Of a stretch of 64,000 nt of DNA, positions 28,113 to 39,688 are shown piece by piece (position 1 is the first letter of the stretch; every line of letters begins with the position of its first letter). The stretch lies in NCBI GenBank assembly GCA_022539475.1, contig VCMS01000005.1, forward strand, positions 1-64,000, in the 5' to 3' direction. The notes beneath the pieces are model-generated. The model made no database searches. It had not been told where the DNA came from and was given only the letters and a program-made list of their open reading frames with translations. Origin of the DNA: Gracilaria domingensis (lineage: Eukaryota; Rhodophyta; Florideophyceae; Gracilariales; Gracilariaceae). The position numbers and the translations under genes are program-made.

Positions 28113-31046
28113 ATGACCCACCTTAACACCAGCCATCAATTGCCAGTTCGCACCGGAACATCTCCAATGGAAGACGCAATCGTGCAGCAGGTCGAGTGGT
28201 ACATGGGTCGCGTCAATCTCGAGAAGGATGATTTCCTCAAGCAGAAGATGGACGACGATTTGTGGGTTTCACTAGACGTCATTCTCAATTTCCGCAAAAT
28301 GATTCGAATGGGTGTCACCGACAAACGACGCGTAGCTACCTTGCTCAACGCTCGCTCTACCGTCGTCGAGGTCGACGAGAAGACTGCCCGAATTCGCCCT
28401 GCGTGGGCCAGAAGATCCAATCTCCTTATTCACAACGTTCCACCGGGTGCGCGCCGCGATCAGGTTGCTGCACTTTTCCACATTCCTTCCCCCACTGCTG
28501 ATCCTAACTCCACTGTCCCTCCGCCTGCTTCCCATCCCGCTGGTCTGGTTACAATCCAGCCGCTCGCTGAAACCGTGTGGGTTGCAATGTTTGACTCTCC
28601 TTCTGGTGCTGAGGCTGCACTTCCGCTTGTCATGCACAAGAGCATAAACGGCCAAGAGGTCACTGCGGAGGTTCACGTCGAGAATGTCTTGCCGCCTGCG
28701 AGGAGCGATCTACAGCCTGCCCGTAGTCAGCCTTCAGTTTACCAGCCGTCAGCCAATGTTCACCACGATCCGTCAACCACTAATCATCCCTCCTTTCCTC
28801 AAATGCCGCCCATGATGTCTGCACCGATGATGAATGGCCAGATAATGACCCCGGTTCCCATGCCGATGCCGGTCATGCATCCTGGTCCAGACCTTCATCC
28901 CCAGTACACATACACTCATGCAGCTGCTACATACATGGCGCCGCAGGGTTATGCCCCTCCCGGTGTTCCGGTTCCTCGCCCTTACATCGGCGCCCATCGT
29001 GCCGTTCCTCATGGGTACGTGATGGGCTACCATCAGCCCATGTCGTACGAGCAATCACCTCATATGGCTCAGTCACATCCGATGCCTGTCAATCAGACGC
29101 AGAGCCATGGAAATCCGTCTATGATTCCGCCGGTTGCCACGCCAGAAGATGCTGGTAATGGCCAGGTGGCCAACGGGTTCCATCCCGCTCAAGGAGCACC
29201 GAATGGATCGCTTAATGGTCAAAACCCGCATCACGAAGGCCCCAACGGTAATGAGTTTATCCGTGACTCTTCTCAATCGCAGATTCGTGCCGATGGTGTC
29301 GCGGTGTCTCAGATGCCCCAGATGCCTCAACAAGCATACTCAGCAGGTATGCCGATGCCAACGATGCCCGGACAACCGATTGAAAATCCGATGATGTCTA
29401 TGTCTATCCGAGATCAAGATATGCGAGGCGCATCGAGGTCTGCTTTAGATGGGCAGTATGGAGCGGTGATGGTGGACTCTTCTCGACCAATGTATGCTCG
29501 TAATCGTGGGCCTTTTTCTGGCAATAACCGCGACCGATCTCATGCAAAGAATTTCCACGAGGGCGGCTCTCGCCAGGGAATGAGATCACTTGGGAATGGG
29601 GAAGGCAGATCTGGATCCCATCGAAAGGGCAAGAAAGGGAACCGGAATAGCATGCGACATGGTGGCCATGGACAGCACGATCGTCAGGCTGATGGTCGAT
29701 TGAGAGAGAGTCGCGGTGAAGGATCGGGAAGTGACACTGGAAACCGCGAGGATCGTCGCAATGTCAAGGAAGAAAAGCCTCGCGTTGAGCCGAATCTTGC
29801 GTCAATGAACTTTCCACCTCTCCCGGGCGGTGAAAACCTTCAGACTCGAGTGCCGACCTCCAACAAGAAGGTTGCAGATCGCGAGACAAGTACTGCTGAG
29901 CCTGCTGCGTCGAAACCTGCGTCGAAACCAGCGCCGGTCGTTGCAACGGCGCCTGTGGTGTCAAAGCCATCGGGCAGCTCTACTACACCAGGATCACCGG
30001 TTTCCAGTGACCAGCCACCGATTGCAGTTGAGACCAAGAATGCTACAGAGACTGCACAAAAGAACAAGGCACAGGTTGAGGTTGAGGTAAAAGGTTCCTC
30101 TCGCAGCTCTTCAGACTCCACCACGGAACCTGACCACATTGTTGACCTGGCAGTATGTGAGAAGAAAACTGGCGACAGTAAGCGCCAATCACAAGCTCAG
30201 CCTTCTCCAATGTCATATGCCGCCATTCTTCGGTCAAAGAAGCCGTCGGGGCGTCCATTAAGCGTTTCGACGAGGTCAAGTTCCGAAGGCGCTATCTCAT
30301 CAGCGGATAACGAAAATGATGTTGCTTCAAGTCATGGTCCTTCGCTCTCAAGCGGGTCTCTGAAGGATAAAGAGAAAGGTGGGAAGCGGAAGAAGAACAA
30401 TGTATCGCGTAGTGGAAGTTCTACTGAAAACATTGACAAGATCCCTGGCGCAAATGTATCAAGCTCTCTAGTTCGAGTCAATAGCAAATCAAGCACTGGC
30501 TCTGGAAATGGGCAACCAATGGAAGGGTCCACAAAAGAAGTATCCTCTAAGGCAAAGTCGGTCATGGAGAACAGTCGCGCGCACTCTGTGTGGGCTAACA
30601 AGCCGAAATCATTGTTCCAGGCTGCACCCGCGACATCTGCTGTGCGCCCGTCTACCCCACAGCAAGCTGTGAAGCCGCAGAAAGTCACATCTCCAGTCTC
30701 CTCGCATGAGGAAGAGAAGGACAATTCCGGTGAAAATGCGAAGAATCAGTTGCTGGGCGCTGCGATTGAGAGAAGCGATCCAGAAGAAACAGAAAACAAG
30801 ACGAAGAGCTCGTCATCGAATGCTGTTGTCAGTACCGACGGGAACGTTGTCGCTGATGAAGAAGCTGGAGATCATCCAAAAGACAAATATGAGTTATCTA
30901 GTTCAAAGGACAAGAATTCTCTTGCTGGTGATCAAACGCCTCACGCGTCTGCGAAAGGGGCATGGGCCACGGGTGGGCCACGCTCTTGGCCGAAGCCCAG
31001 GAGTAACATGAAGGTGACGAAGAACACTACGGTCTCTGAGTCTTAA
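28113..31046 (+). CDS. La-related RNA-binding protein (LARP4/LARP1-like)
   Basis: The protein has 977 residues from ATG 28113. A La motif occupies about residues 18-95 (IVQQVEWYMGRVNLEKDDFL, then WVSLDVILNFRKM), the RNA 3'-end-binding winged helix. It is followed by a region resembling an RRM at about 103-192 (NLLIHNVPPGA, VWVAMFDSPSGAEAAL). The remainder is low-complexity: Pro/Met/Gln-rich (210-430), Arg/Gly/Ser-rich (450-540), the SMNFPPLPG motif near 568 seen in LARP proteins, and long Ser/Lys/Glu-rich stretches with SYAAIL near 702. Relatives bind mRNA poly(A) or 5' ends and tune stability and translation in the cytoplasm. Placement in LARP4 versus another subfamily is uncertain. Single exon. 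Confidence 0.85.
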   Translation: MTHLNTSHQLPVRTGTSPMEDAIVQQVEWYMGRVNLEKDDFLKQKMDDDLWVSLDVILNFRKMIRMGVTDKRRVATLLNARSTVVEVDEKTARIRPAWARRSNLLIHNVPPGARRDQVAALFHIPSPTADPNSTVPPPASHPAGLVTIQPLAETVWVAMFDSPSGAEAALPLVMHKSINGQEVTAEVHVENVLPPARSDLQPARSQPSVYQPSANVHHDPSTTNHPSFPQMPPMMSAPMMNGQIMTPVPMPMPVMHPGPDLHPQYTYTHAAATYMAPQGYAPPGVPVPRPYIGAHRAVPHGYVMGYHQPMSYEQSPHMAQSHPMPVNQTQSHGNPSMIPPVATPEDAGNGQVANGFHPAQGAPNGSLNGQNPHHEGPNGNEFIRDSSQSQIRADGVAVSQMPQMPQQAYSAGMPMPTMPGQPIENPMMSMSIRDQDMRGASRSALDGQYGAVMVDSSRPMYARNRGPFSGNNRDRSHAKNFHEGGSRQGMRSLGNGEGRSGSHRKGKKGNRNSMRHGGHGQHDRQADGRLRESRGEGSGSDTGNREDRRNVKEEKPRVEPNLASMNFPPLPGGENLQTRVPTSNKKVADRETSTAEPAASKPASKPAPVVATAPVVSKPSGSSTTPGSPVSSDQPPIAVETKNATETAQKNKAQVEVEVKGSSRSSSDSTTEPDHIVDLAVCEKKTGDSKRQSQAQPSPMSYAAILRSKKPSGRPLSVSTRSSSEGAISSADNENDVASSHGPSLSSGSLKDKEKGGKRKKNNVSRSGSSTENIDKIPGANVSSSLVRVNSKSSTGSGNGQPMEGSTKEVSSKAKSVMENSRAHSVWANKPKSLFQAAPATSAVRPSTPQQAVKPQKVTSPVSSHEEEKDNSGENAKNQLLGAAIERSDPEETENKTKSSSSNAVVSTDGNVVADEEAGDHPKDKYELSSSKDKNSLAGDQTPHASAKGAWATGGPRSWPKPRSNMKVTKNTTVSES

Positions 31047-33007
31047 TAATACCACTGAACGTTAAGAATCGCAATTGGTTACAGTTTATGTGGTAGTGTT
31101 GATCACGTTGTGGAAATTGGTATGTGCGAGTGCTGTGATTTGCAAAGTGCTTTGTACGTGCTATGGGGATATTGGGAGACTTGACGCGTCAAGTTCGGAT
31201 ACACTTGATCATGTCTCGAGACCATGGGTTCGTTGACAAAGCTGTATTCGAAGGGCATTCGCTTTGCTTGGGGGGGAATAGTTTTACATGTCGCTTTATC
31301 GAGAAAGTGGTGAATATCGTGGATACCTGTGCGGGTACTTTCCTTCGACCGATTCGTACGAGTATGCGGTGCATTTGCTGCAGTCGGAGGACGTGTCGTA
31401 TGATTGGCATACTAAACCGGGTCAAGTACAGGTGTTTCGATGTTGCACTAGAAGTTAACTTATTAACTCGAATACTGTAGCAGGAATTTATCCTACTGGG
31501 GACGGTAGTGCATCTACGAAGCTGAAACGGGTTGGGCAGTGGGAACACTTTTGTTGATGCATAGTAATTTCGGCGTTGAATCTCTTGAGGTATTATGTGT
31601 CATGACAGGACAGGAGGTGATAAACGGGTACATGTTGATGGCCCTGTTTGGAAATGGGGAAACTGGGAAGGATGTGAACGTGGTTTTGGTGTCGTAGATG
31701 GGCGGCGAGATCAATGGCTTAACGCTGCCTTTTTGGGTGAGAGAGCGTCGGCAGCAGAAATTGCTTTGTATGTATGTGTATACTGCAATGCGACGTAGAG
31801 CATGTGAAGCTTGTGATATGTACTGTGGGTTTTTGCAATATGCTTGAGGATTGCTTGCAACTTGGGTGTATGGGTGTTACGTGCTTGGATAGCGAATGCG
31901 AAGAAGTGCGACACATGCGTGCTGTGCTAATGAATGACGGTTGGGGAGCATGTGAGGGGGTGGGACAAGATTGTTTGTAGTTGATCGATAAAGGTACGAA
32001 TGACACAAGAGGGGAAAACAAGGCAGTACGCGGTGTAATTTGGTGAGTTGCTTTAAACACATTGTGTTTCCTGGCACACAGTTTGTGATGCCATGAGCCT
32101 GATGCTGGAGCGGGAGCAGAGGACTGGGGCGGTGTGTTGACGAGCGTTAGAAAGTAAAGGAGCTCTGTGCGAGACATCGGTTAGCGACTTTGGCTTGTAC
32201 AGATATTTTAAGGATACTGCGTATGTTTTGTGACGTGAGAATGTTGGTAACTGCGGCGAGTACGGATCTAAATGCGGCATTTGCTTGGCGTGTATCCGGT
32301 AGCAATGCGGCGCAAGAGGAGGACGAGGGAAACCAATCGGGTGTGGACGCTGGCGGAGAGAAGGCGTTCATTGCTGGGTGATGCTTTGTTGGGTGGAGGG
32401 GTTGGGTGGAGGGGATGCAAGCAAAGTAACTAACAACAGGCAAAGCGCGGTTCGGAGACGGCGAAGAGCACCGAGAAACGGCGCGGGCGCGAGGCGCGTT
32501 ATGGGCCGCGAGGCGGTGCGCGCGGCAATATCAACTTGGGAGAGCAGCATGCGCCGGTGCGCAGCAGCGCGGCGACAACAAGGGGGCGCGGTGCGGCCCG
32601 CCAACGAGGCGCGCGGCGCACTCACCGCACACGGCGCGTGGCGCCGGCGGCGCGCTGCGCGCGCAGCACGTGTCCCGAAAACGCGCGCGGCGCTATTCTT
32701 GGATGCTTCGGGGTCGGCTTTTACTGCAGCTCATTGATAAGATATATACTGATACTTGGTACAACGTTCGGCAACGCACATCAGACCGGCGAAGGAGAAT
32801 GAGCAAAATCGTCCAGCACGCGTGGAGACGACGACGAGCATGATCAGGGAGGACGAGCAAGAGGGTGGGGAAAAAAAAAAAAGCTGCTGCCACATAGATA
32901 CGTACGTACACGGTTCTTCAAAAGATAGGCGCATGGCGTTCTCGCTTTGCTTGGTAGTAGTTCTGGCTTGCGTTGTCACTGGCATCACTCCAAAAACGCT
33001 CTCTCAA
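31047..33007. other. Intergenic DNA between convergent genes
   Basis: No gene is supported. Bases 32440-32700 are strongly GC-rich (GCGCGC, CACGTGTCC). The rest shows only short frames. Confidence 0.5.
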
Positions 33008-34477
33008 TCATGCAGTCAGCTGGCTGTGACCCAGCGAAGAGGGGCACGCCCACAGCGTTGACACCACGTTGTGCGGCTGCTCCTCACGACCCGCGCCCTT
33101 TCTCCTGTCCGTCGTGGACGACGCCGTTCCACGGCTGTTGGTCTTATTGCTCGCAGCGCCATTGTTCTCCGCGTTGCTCATCGCCGCTTGCTGCTTATCT
33201 TGATTGCATATCACAACGATATGCACCAGTTTCTCCAATGCTGTCATAGCATCATTCTGATTCTCGGGCGTCACAAGGAACGGATTATCTCCCTCCTGAG
33301 AGTGACAGCTCCAGTTGGTGTTGGAGAAAATGGCGCGGATCAATCGGTGCACTTCCTGAGAGCCGCCGTCCGTCGCGGTAGCTCCATAGCGCTCGTCGGC
33401 ACGACAGCGTTCACGCACCTCTTCCGCCACTTTGCGCACGCCACTCATCATGTCACGCAGGCTAGAAGTCTTGAGTGTAGACGCCCACTTCTTCTCTCCA
33501 GCCGCCTTGAGCGCACGTTTAACCTGATCCACACGTGCGCTGACAAACTTGATCTTCTGATCGTCACGTCCACGCGGGTCAAAGCCTTGCAAGCGCCAGC
33601 CAGAGTGCTTCTTGGCGTGTCCGAAACGACGCAACAACTTCTCACACAGCGCGCGTCCCTGCGCTTCGGGGATCTTGAGCACCAGTTGTAGCAGCTCCTT
33701 GTCATTCATCTGCTGCATGTGCAGAAGTGACACCTGCACGTTGGAAGACACCTCGTGGCGAAAGGTGCAGTAGCGACGCGGACAGTCGCCGCGAAGATAG
33801 TCGCGGCAGGTCTCCTTTCCAAAACGGTCTGGATGATAACGACGTTCAAAGTCGTTGTGAGAGAACGGACAGCGGTCAGCCTTGCGGCAGCCAGCGGCAT
33901 CATCGATGAAGCGACACATGTGCGGCTTGTACATGGACACATTGGCACGACGGCGATCAGTCTCCATAGAATGATAGTAGAAACAATCCGGAGCAGTACC
34001 GGCCGCAAGACATTGATCACGCGTACGACAGGGATAGACCTTGAACAAACGAGGAAAGTCATGAGCATGCTGCACGAGCGAAGTAGCATGCGTCTGCTGG
34101 TGCGGCGCGGCAATGGCAGCGATGCCATCCTTCTTTGGCGGCGCAAACAGGCCGGCACGAAACGGGGGAGGGGTCGGGGTGAAGTCGAGGTGACGCGGCG
34201 TCTGCCACAGGTCGTCGATGCGGACGCGATCAATGCCGTCTAGTAGTTCGTCCACCTCGTCGGGGCCGTCCGAGTGGGGGGCGGACGGACTGGAGACGGA
34301 GGAAGAGGTGATGGCGGGCGGGGGGTCGAGATGAGGGACAGCGATGGGGGGGACGCGGCGGGGGACGGGCGGCGACGCCGGCCAGGCGGAGGGCGGGCGG
34401 GCGGACGACATGGTGGCGGGGGCGGCGGCGATGGGTGGGAGATCTGCGAAGCGGCGCGGGGGATGGGCTGTGGCCAT
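33008..34477 (-). CDS. Arginine-rich tandem CCCH zinc-finger protein
   Basis: The protein has 489 residues from ATG 34477. After a Pro/Ala/Ser-rich N-terminus (about 1-130) comes a block at about 135-245 with the plant RR-TZF layout: FKVYPCRTRDQC with CFYYH and ETDRRR, then CRFIDDAAGCRKADRCPFSH and CRDYLRGDCPRRYCTFRH, spaced C-X7/8-C-X5-C-X3-H and C-X5-C-X4-C-X3-H. Plant relatives bind AU-rich mRNA elements and act in stress and hormone responses, shuttling between nucleus and P-bodies. The C-terminal half is helical and basic, then Asn/Gln/Ser-rich, with no known domain. The sense-strand leader holds C runs of 17 and 19 bases (34517-34533, 34734-34752). Single exon. Confidence 0.85.
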   Translation of the reverse strand: MATAHPPRRFADLPPIAAAPATMSSARPPSAWPASPPVPRRVPPIAVPHLDPPPAITSSSVSSPSAPHSDGPDEVDELLDGIDRVRIDDLWQTPRHLDFTPTPPPFRAGLFAPPKKDGIAAIAAPHQQTHATSLVQHAHDFPRLFKVYPCRTRDQCLAAGTAPDCFYYHSMETDRRRANVSMYKPHMCRFIDDAAGCRKADRCPFSHNDFERRYHPDRFGKETCRDYLRGDCPRRYCTFRHEVSSNVQVSLLHMQQMNDKELLQLVLKIPEAQGRALCEKLLRRFGHAKKHSGWRLQGFDPRGRDDQKIKFVSARVDQVKRALKAAGEKKWASTLKTSSLRDMMSGVRKVAEEVRERCRADERYGATATDGGSQEVHRLIRAIFSNTNWSCHSQEGDNPFLVTPENQNDAMTALEKLVHIVVICNQDKQQAAMSNAENNGAASNKTNSRGTASSTTDRRKGAGREEQPHNVVSTLWACPSSLGHSQLTA

Positions 34478-35273
34478 GGGGGGTGGGGGGAGGCGGAGTG
34501 GAACGAGGAAGAGGTTGGGGGGGGGGGGGGGGGAGTTGGGAGGAGAAAGGGAGGCGGGGAGCGGAGAAGCGAGAAGGGCGGGAGGAGGAGCGGGCGTGGG
34601 CGGCGGGCGGGTTTAAGAACGGTGGGCGGCGGACGGCAAGAGGGCGCAGGGGAACGGGCGGAACGGCGGCGGAAGACCGGTGGGGGTTGTTGGTGGCGGT
34701 GGTGGCGGCGGTGGTGGTTGTTGACGCGGCGGTGGGGGGGGGGGGGGGGGGGTGCAACACACAGCGGCGCAGGCGCGTAGCGCGGCGCGCAGCGCACGCG
34801 CGCGCGCGGCGGTGAAACGGACGGCGCGTGAAACGGACGTGTCGTGTGTGCGCTGTGCGCGTGGGCGGCGCGTGACGGCGAGCGGTTACGGCGCGGTGAC
34901 GGGTGGCCAAGTGGATGGCGCTGCGCCGCCCGCGCGCGCGGCGCGCGCGGCCGTTTGCCGCTGCCGGCGGTCCGTTTGTGTTGGCTGCGCGCGCGCGGCC
35001 GTGCGACGACGCGTTCTGAAGCGCAATTCATTCGTTTCACGCGCCCCGCGCGGCGCGCCAGCGCCGAGCCGCGCGCCGCTCGCTGCGCGCCGCAGCCGTG
35101 CTCGTTCCGCGTCGTCACGCGCGCGCGCCGCCGCGGTGACCCGCGCCGTGGCCACGTGCACACGCACCCGCCGTGTCGGCACTACTGTAGCGTCTGTTTA
35201 TCGTTCGCTGCTCTACCTTCGTACAAGGACATGGTACACCTCTATCTACTTTGCGGCCGTTACCGTAACGGCC
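34478..35273. other. GC-rich region with poly-G tracts
   Basis: This is the promoter region of the CCCH gene, also adjoining the 3' end of the next minus-strand gene. It contains G17 at 34517-34533, G19 at 34734-34752, and dense GCGCGC from 34780 to 35160. The many open frames on both strands reflect the composition, and I do not call any. Confidence 0.6.
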
Positions 35274-35744
35274 TCAAAATGCTTCCGGTTCGGCCGACGG
35301 AGTGAACATCATCATCCCGTCCTCCTCTGTTGGCGAGGGGCTCACCTCCTCCATATCGTAGTACTCCTCCGATGGCGAAGGCCCCATCTCCTCCACCATC
35401 ATTGTCGGCGACGCCATCATCTCCTCGTACATCTCCTCGTACATCCCCTCCCCAGCCTTGTCCAGCAGCTCCGCCTCCGGAGTCGCCCTCTCCATCTCCA
35501 TCATTTCCGGCGACGGGCTCGCCATCAGCTCCTCCATGCCCTCAATCTCCTCCTCGAACATCCCGGCCGACATGGCTATCGCCTCGTCCATCACGCCCTC
35601 TCGAACCACAGGGCCCAACACGTCGCCTCTCCCCCGTGTGCCAGACACTGGCGGAACCGCCTGTGGGAATACTGCCGCGGCTGCCACGCTCCACGTCCCC
35701 CATGTCACAAACAACCCCGCTAACAGTGAACGCCCGCTCAACAT
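35274..35744 (-). CDS. Small acidic, Met/Glu-rich secreted protein
   Basis: The protein has 156 residues from ATG 35744. It opens with a signal-peptide-like segment (LLAGLFVTWGTWSVAAAA). The rest is acidic low-complexity sequence made of loose repeats of (A/V)SP(S/T)P/M followed by Met and Glu runs: ASPSPEMMEME, ASPTMMVEEMGPSPSEE, VSPSPTEEDGMMM. There are no Cys after the signal except one near the start of the open frame outside the ATG. It could be a secreted matrix, mineral- or metal-binding protein, but there is no family match. Composition supports a real gene: a codon-biased, uninterrupted minus-strand frame with repeats at the protein level. Confidence 0.55.
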   Translation of the reverse strand: MLSGRSLLAGLFVTWGTWSVAAAAVFPQAVPPVSGTRGRGDVLGPVVREGVMDEAIAMSAGMFEEEIEGMEELMASPSPEMMEMERATPEAELLDKAGEGMYEEMYEEMMASPTMMVEEMGPSPSEEYYDMEEVSPSPTEEDGMMMFTPSAEPEAF

Positions 35745-38700
35745 TGTATGCCTGACACACCACAACGAATCAACTCACGCGCTGTCGGGTGAGGGAATGG
35801 CGCTGCCGATGCGAACGGGAATGCCGATTGTCGTTGCAAACACCCCGTCTCGCGGCGCGCCGCAAACACTCGTGCCGCTTTAAGTACCCTTGCGCAACCC
35901 CTCCGCCGCGCTCTCCCTCTGCCAAATTCAATCTAACTTATAGTGCCAACACAACACAAACCACCCTGTATGCTGTCGAGCAACTATCGAGCATTCCAGC
36001 TCCTGAGAGCTGCCTATCGTGCGCACACCGCAGTCCAACAACATGTTGTTCATGTCTCACAGCAACCACCCATATTCATCTATTCAAACCACCTTCCCAG
36101 AAGCATCCATTATGCACATTTGTTGGCTACGGATTGCACCCCTTTCGGCGCTCTGTTTTCGACGCCGGTTGCAGTGTCCAGCCCTCTTTCGCACATGCAC
36201 GCCTTCAATCCGCCTTTCTTTCGGCCAGCTACGCGCTACAGCAAGGATGCATGCCGTGTCTACTCAACTACTTGCGACATACCCGCACCCGCACCGTCGC
36301 TGCGCTGTAAACCACGTCCTCGAAAGTGCAACTGCTTTACGTCCTGCTACTAGCAGCTGCTAATAATGCCATCGAAAGGAGCGCCGTCCACGTTCGCCCT
36401 CATGTGCCGCCACATTCAAATCGAGACGCGTGCTGCCACGCGCATCTAGTTGCTGGCTTGTTGTCGCTGAGCTGTTGAGCGTGGCTCAATTTTTCAAAAG
36501 GCCCGTCCTGTCACCCACATTCACAGGAGGAGTGGGGGCGCCTCACCCAGCAAGAACCTTGAAACTCAAACTAACGCAACCAACAACCTTATCTGACGGA
36601 CAAGCAGCAACCATCATAGTCGCACCAAAACTTGGGTGGCTGCAATCGTTGCTCATTGTCCGCAGACATCCTCGGTGTCCAGTCCGATTTGGCTGCTGCT
36701 GAACCGGCTTATAGTGGCAATGCGCATTGCTCGGCACCCTGCTGGTCAGAAAGTTGCTTGGACAGTCGCCAGTGCACTCAGACGTCGAGAGTAGTTCTCA
36801 CAACGCTCCAGCTAATGTTATCCCAGCCCTTTTTTTCATAGCGGAATTGAGGAGCGCGAGTTCGATGCTGTTCATCCCTTCAAAGTCCAATGTCGCATGA
36901 CTATCGTTCACCCCCTGCGGCACGAGGCGTCATGATATACCAGTTCCACGTTCGCGGATCTGATTCAACGGCAGCGACTCAACTTGTTGCCCGTATCATA
37001 CAATCGTCACAAATATCGTTTTCATTTCATGCCTACAGTATGACCAATTTTCATTGTTTTGTCCCACATGCTTTGCACACCATGACGAAACTTACGCTCC
37101 GCACCCAATTAACCAATAACCCTACCTTCAAAGGCTTCAAAGCCGTTGTAAGCCTGATGTGAATTCCAGAACCCAGCTGCAGATTATAGGTCATGCAGGC
37201 TCTGACCCGGGCACCTTGTTGAACGGCTGGCGTTCGTGAACTCGACTGGACACGATCCTACTCTGTATAATACAGATTACAGTCAGGCCTACAGACGCTG
37301 CTTTCCAGGTCTCGAGGAGAATAGCCGTGCCTCCAAGGCAGCCGTGAATCGAATCCAATGGTTGGATGTTCATGAACGATCTTCCTTGGTCTGCTATTCA
37401 GTTCCTAACCGCTACACGTAAACGATAATGCTGGTTAGGGAATGTCAAGGTCCAGCACAAACTCACTGATCCACAAGGCGCATCGCTGCCGTGTTCTGTT
37501 GGCGACGGAGACAATCGATTGGCATGTCTTACAGCCGTGCTCGACCTCGAGAATGATCTTTAAACATCGTGACTCTATGCAATCTGTGAATGTGCGGAAT
37601 GTTTCAAACTTTCCAATGTGTTGTTACACGACCAGACACAATGAAACACTCGGGGTTTCTCTCAGCTGCACAGACGGTGTCATTACGAAGGAAGTACTCC
37701 CCTTCGTCATCTTTCATCAGGTCTGGCACAGAAGAATGACGGAATCCTGCTCTTCCTCTTCATCGTCATGATAAGAACTCGCTCTCTCGGATGCCCTTTT
37801 GCAATTTTCGTGCAGTAAGGTTTCTCCTAAGCGTTTTCTTCATTCATCCCGTTTGCCACAGTGGTTCTCCGACATCGTTTGAGGATATCGACAATTGAAA
37901 ACGACCCCAAAGATACGTAACAAGTGCATTCTCAAGCTCTATTTGAGAGCCCATTTCTGCACACCACACCATCAGAGTACGAAAGCTAACGGTAGCCTCC
38001 GCAGAAGGCTTGTTCATGGCTTGTTCATGACTTTTTTATATCGGTGGAATCTTTCGAATGTAATATGTCTCAATGCCTCTTACATTATGTATGAGGAACG
38101 CGGCTAAGAGATAGCCCTCCTGCTTATACCGAAGATGACATTGTTGCTGGTTGCATCATCATCATCATGTCATTCCATAGTGATGAATGAATTCATGAAT
38201 GAAGTTTTTATTAACGCCTTTTGAGCGCGGCGACGCTACTAAGCAGTCTTCGCGCTGGCCGCAGATGCTAAGCGGCGGATGAACAACTCTACGTCATCCT
38301 TTTATTGTTTTCTTGTGGTTCGAGAATCGAGCATACCCTTGGTACCTCAATTGTGCTTGTGATGGTGCTGCGGCAGCGCTTACAATCTTTGCAAGCTTAT
38401 GCATGAGAAGGTGCATCCGTCACTGTGACGTCGAGAATCACTCAGATTTGAACGATAACGACATCCAATTTCCAAATGCTCCAGACTGAATCAGAACTGG
38501 AGCTTCCACTTTTGTTCGGTACTATAGATACATGCATAGCACCTTCGATGTGACTCTTTCAGTGTGAAATAATGGCAAGTTTCAGACTGCGGTAACTTGT
38601 ATCAAGCCCACTCGACTTTGGAGAAGAGAGGAGAGCTTTGTTGACTGACTTTGGGAATTTGTCTCATAGTAGCATCACAGTCGATCCGGAGCTCGTCAAA

Positions 38701-39149
38701 CTTGTTGAAGCGATCGCTGAGTTTGTCCGTCGTTCCCGGTGGCATGGGTTGCGCGTTGTTAAGTTGCTCTGTCTACGTGTAGCTGTCGACATGCAGGAGA
38801 CATGAGCCGGTCGTCGGAAAAGGACCCTACCTTCGTTTCCATAAATGCTACCCCCTAAGGGAAGAGCTGCAAATAGATCCCTGGGCAAGGTTTCCAGCGA
38901 GTTTCTCAGAAGGACCACATTGCGCTTGAATGATGATGAAAGGTTACGGACTGGTTCTTGCATCTCATGTCCTCCTTTAATAGGAGGGCTCTGTCGCAAG
39001 AACGCTGTTCTTGGTTTGTTAAGCGGCCACTGTGGAACACTAAAGTGCCTTGTAAATTTGGGAGTGCCGCTTGGCCGATGGTCTCGGGAAGTTGAACGCA
39101 GAAGTTAAAAGAAAGAAAAAATCCCAATGGACTATGCAGACGTAGGGGC
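35745..39149. other. Gene-poor intergenic DNA
   Basis: No convincing gene is seen. At 38150-38230 an ATG/CAT run plus, on the minus strand, AATAAAAACTTCATTCATG resembles a LINE 3' tail. Elsewhere only short frames are found. Confidence 0.45.
38150..38290 (-). mobile_element. Possible LINE 3' tail
   Basis: On the minus strand the sequence ends AATAAAAACTTCATTCATGAA followed by CATTCATC and a (ATG)n run. Short tandem tails of this kind mark 3' ends of some non-LTR retrotransposons. No coding part is recognisable, so this is weak. Confidence 0.25.
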
Positions 39150-39600
39150 TATTCTGCGGCTCAAGTCAAAGAGCAAAACAATCGCTGGCGAATGTATGGA
39201 CACTACTGACTATTACCGATCAACGTGAGGCGCGAAGATCTGAAGTTGTGTTTGCGCAGCTCTGCACAAAACACGTTCCCGGACTCCATCTGGTGGCGTC
39301 TTATTTGGACCAACGCCTATTGAAGTGTGATTGTGGTACGCACGTCAAAAAGAATGTAGAACACGTTCTTTTTCGGTGCCCACTCACAAGCGTATCCCGG
39401 CGGGACACGCTCCCTAACTCAAGAGAGCGAGAAGAGAAACCTCTGTTAAACTTGATTAAGCAATACCCGTCGAAACTTTTGGCCTTCTTAAGGATAGAAA
39501 ATTACCTCTAGTTTGGCGTAGTTTTCTTGCTTCTTCGCAATAAGGAGTTGCAGACCATACTAGAGAAGAAGAAGAAAAGAAAGAAAAAGAAGAATCGAAA
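39150..39600 (+). pseudogene. Non-LTR retrotransposon fragment (C-terminal zinc-knuckle region)
   Basis: The frame around 39200-39511 reads DQREARRSEVV, then LVASYL and CDCGTHVKKNVEHVLFRCP followed by SRRDTL. The C-X-C-G, H and C pattern with VEHVLFxCP and a following Arg is the usual end of LINE polyproteins behind reverse transcriptase or RNase H. There is no upstream RT in frame. After the stop, an A/G-rich tail (39560-39595) could be the decayed 3' tail. Family assignment is by pattern only. Confidence 0.5.
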
Positions 39601-39688
39601 CGCCCTTCATGAAATCAACTCAGACATCTACACGTAGTACTTCATTGCGGTAGTCCGGTAAAAATGGCACAGTGACTGACGTGTAGTT

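Noticed and set aside
34240-35163. Long Pro/Arg-rich frames on both strands
   Set aside because: Products of extreme GC content without stop codons; no protein pattern and they overlap the CCCH promoter region.
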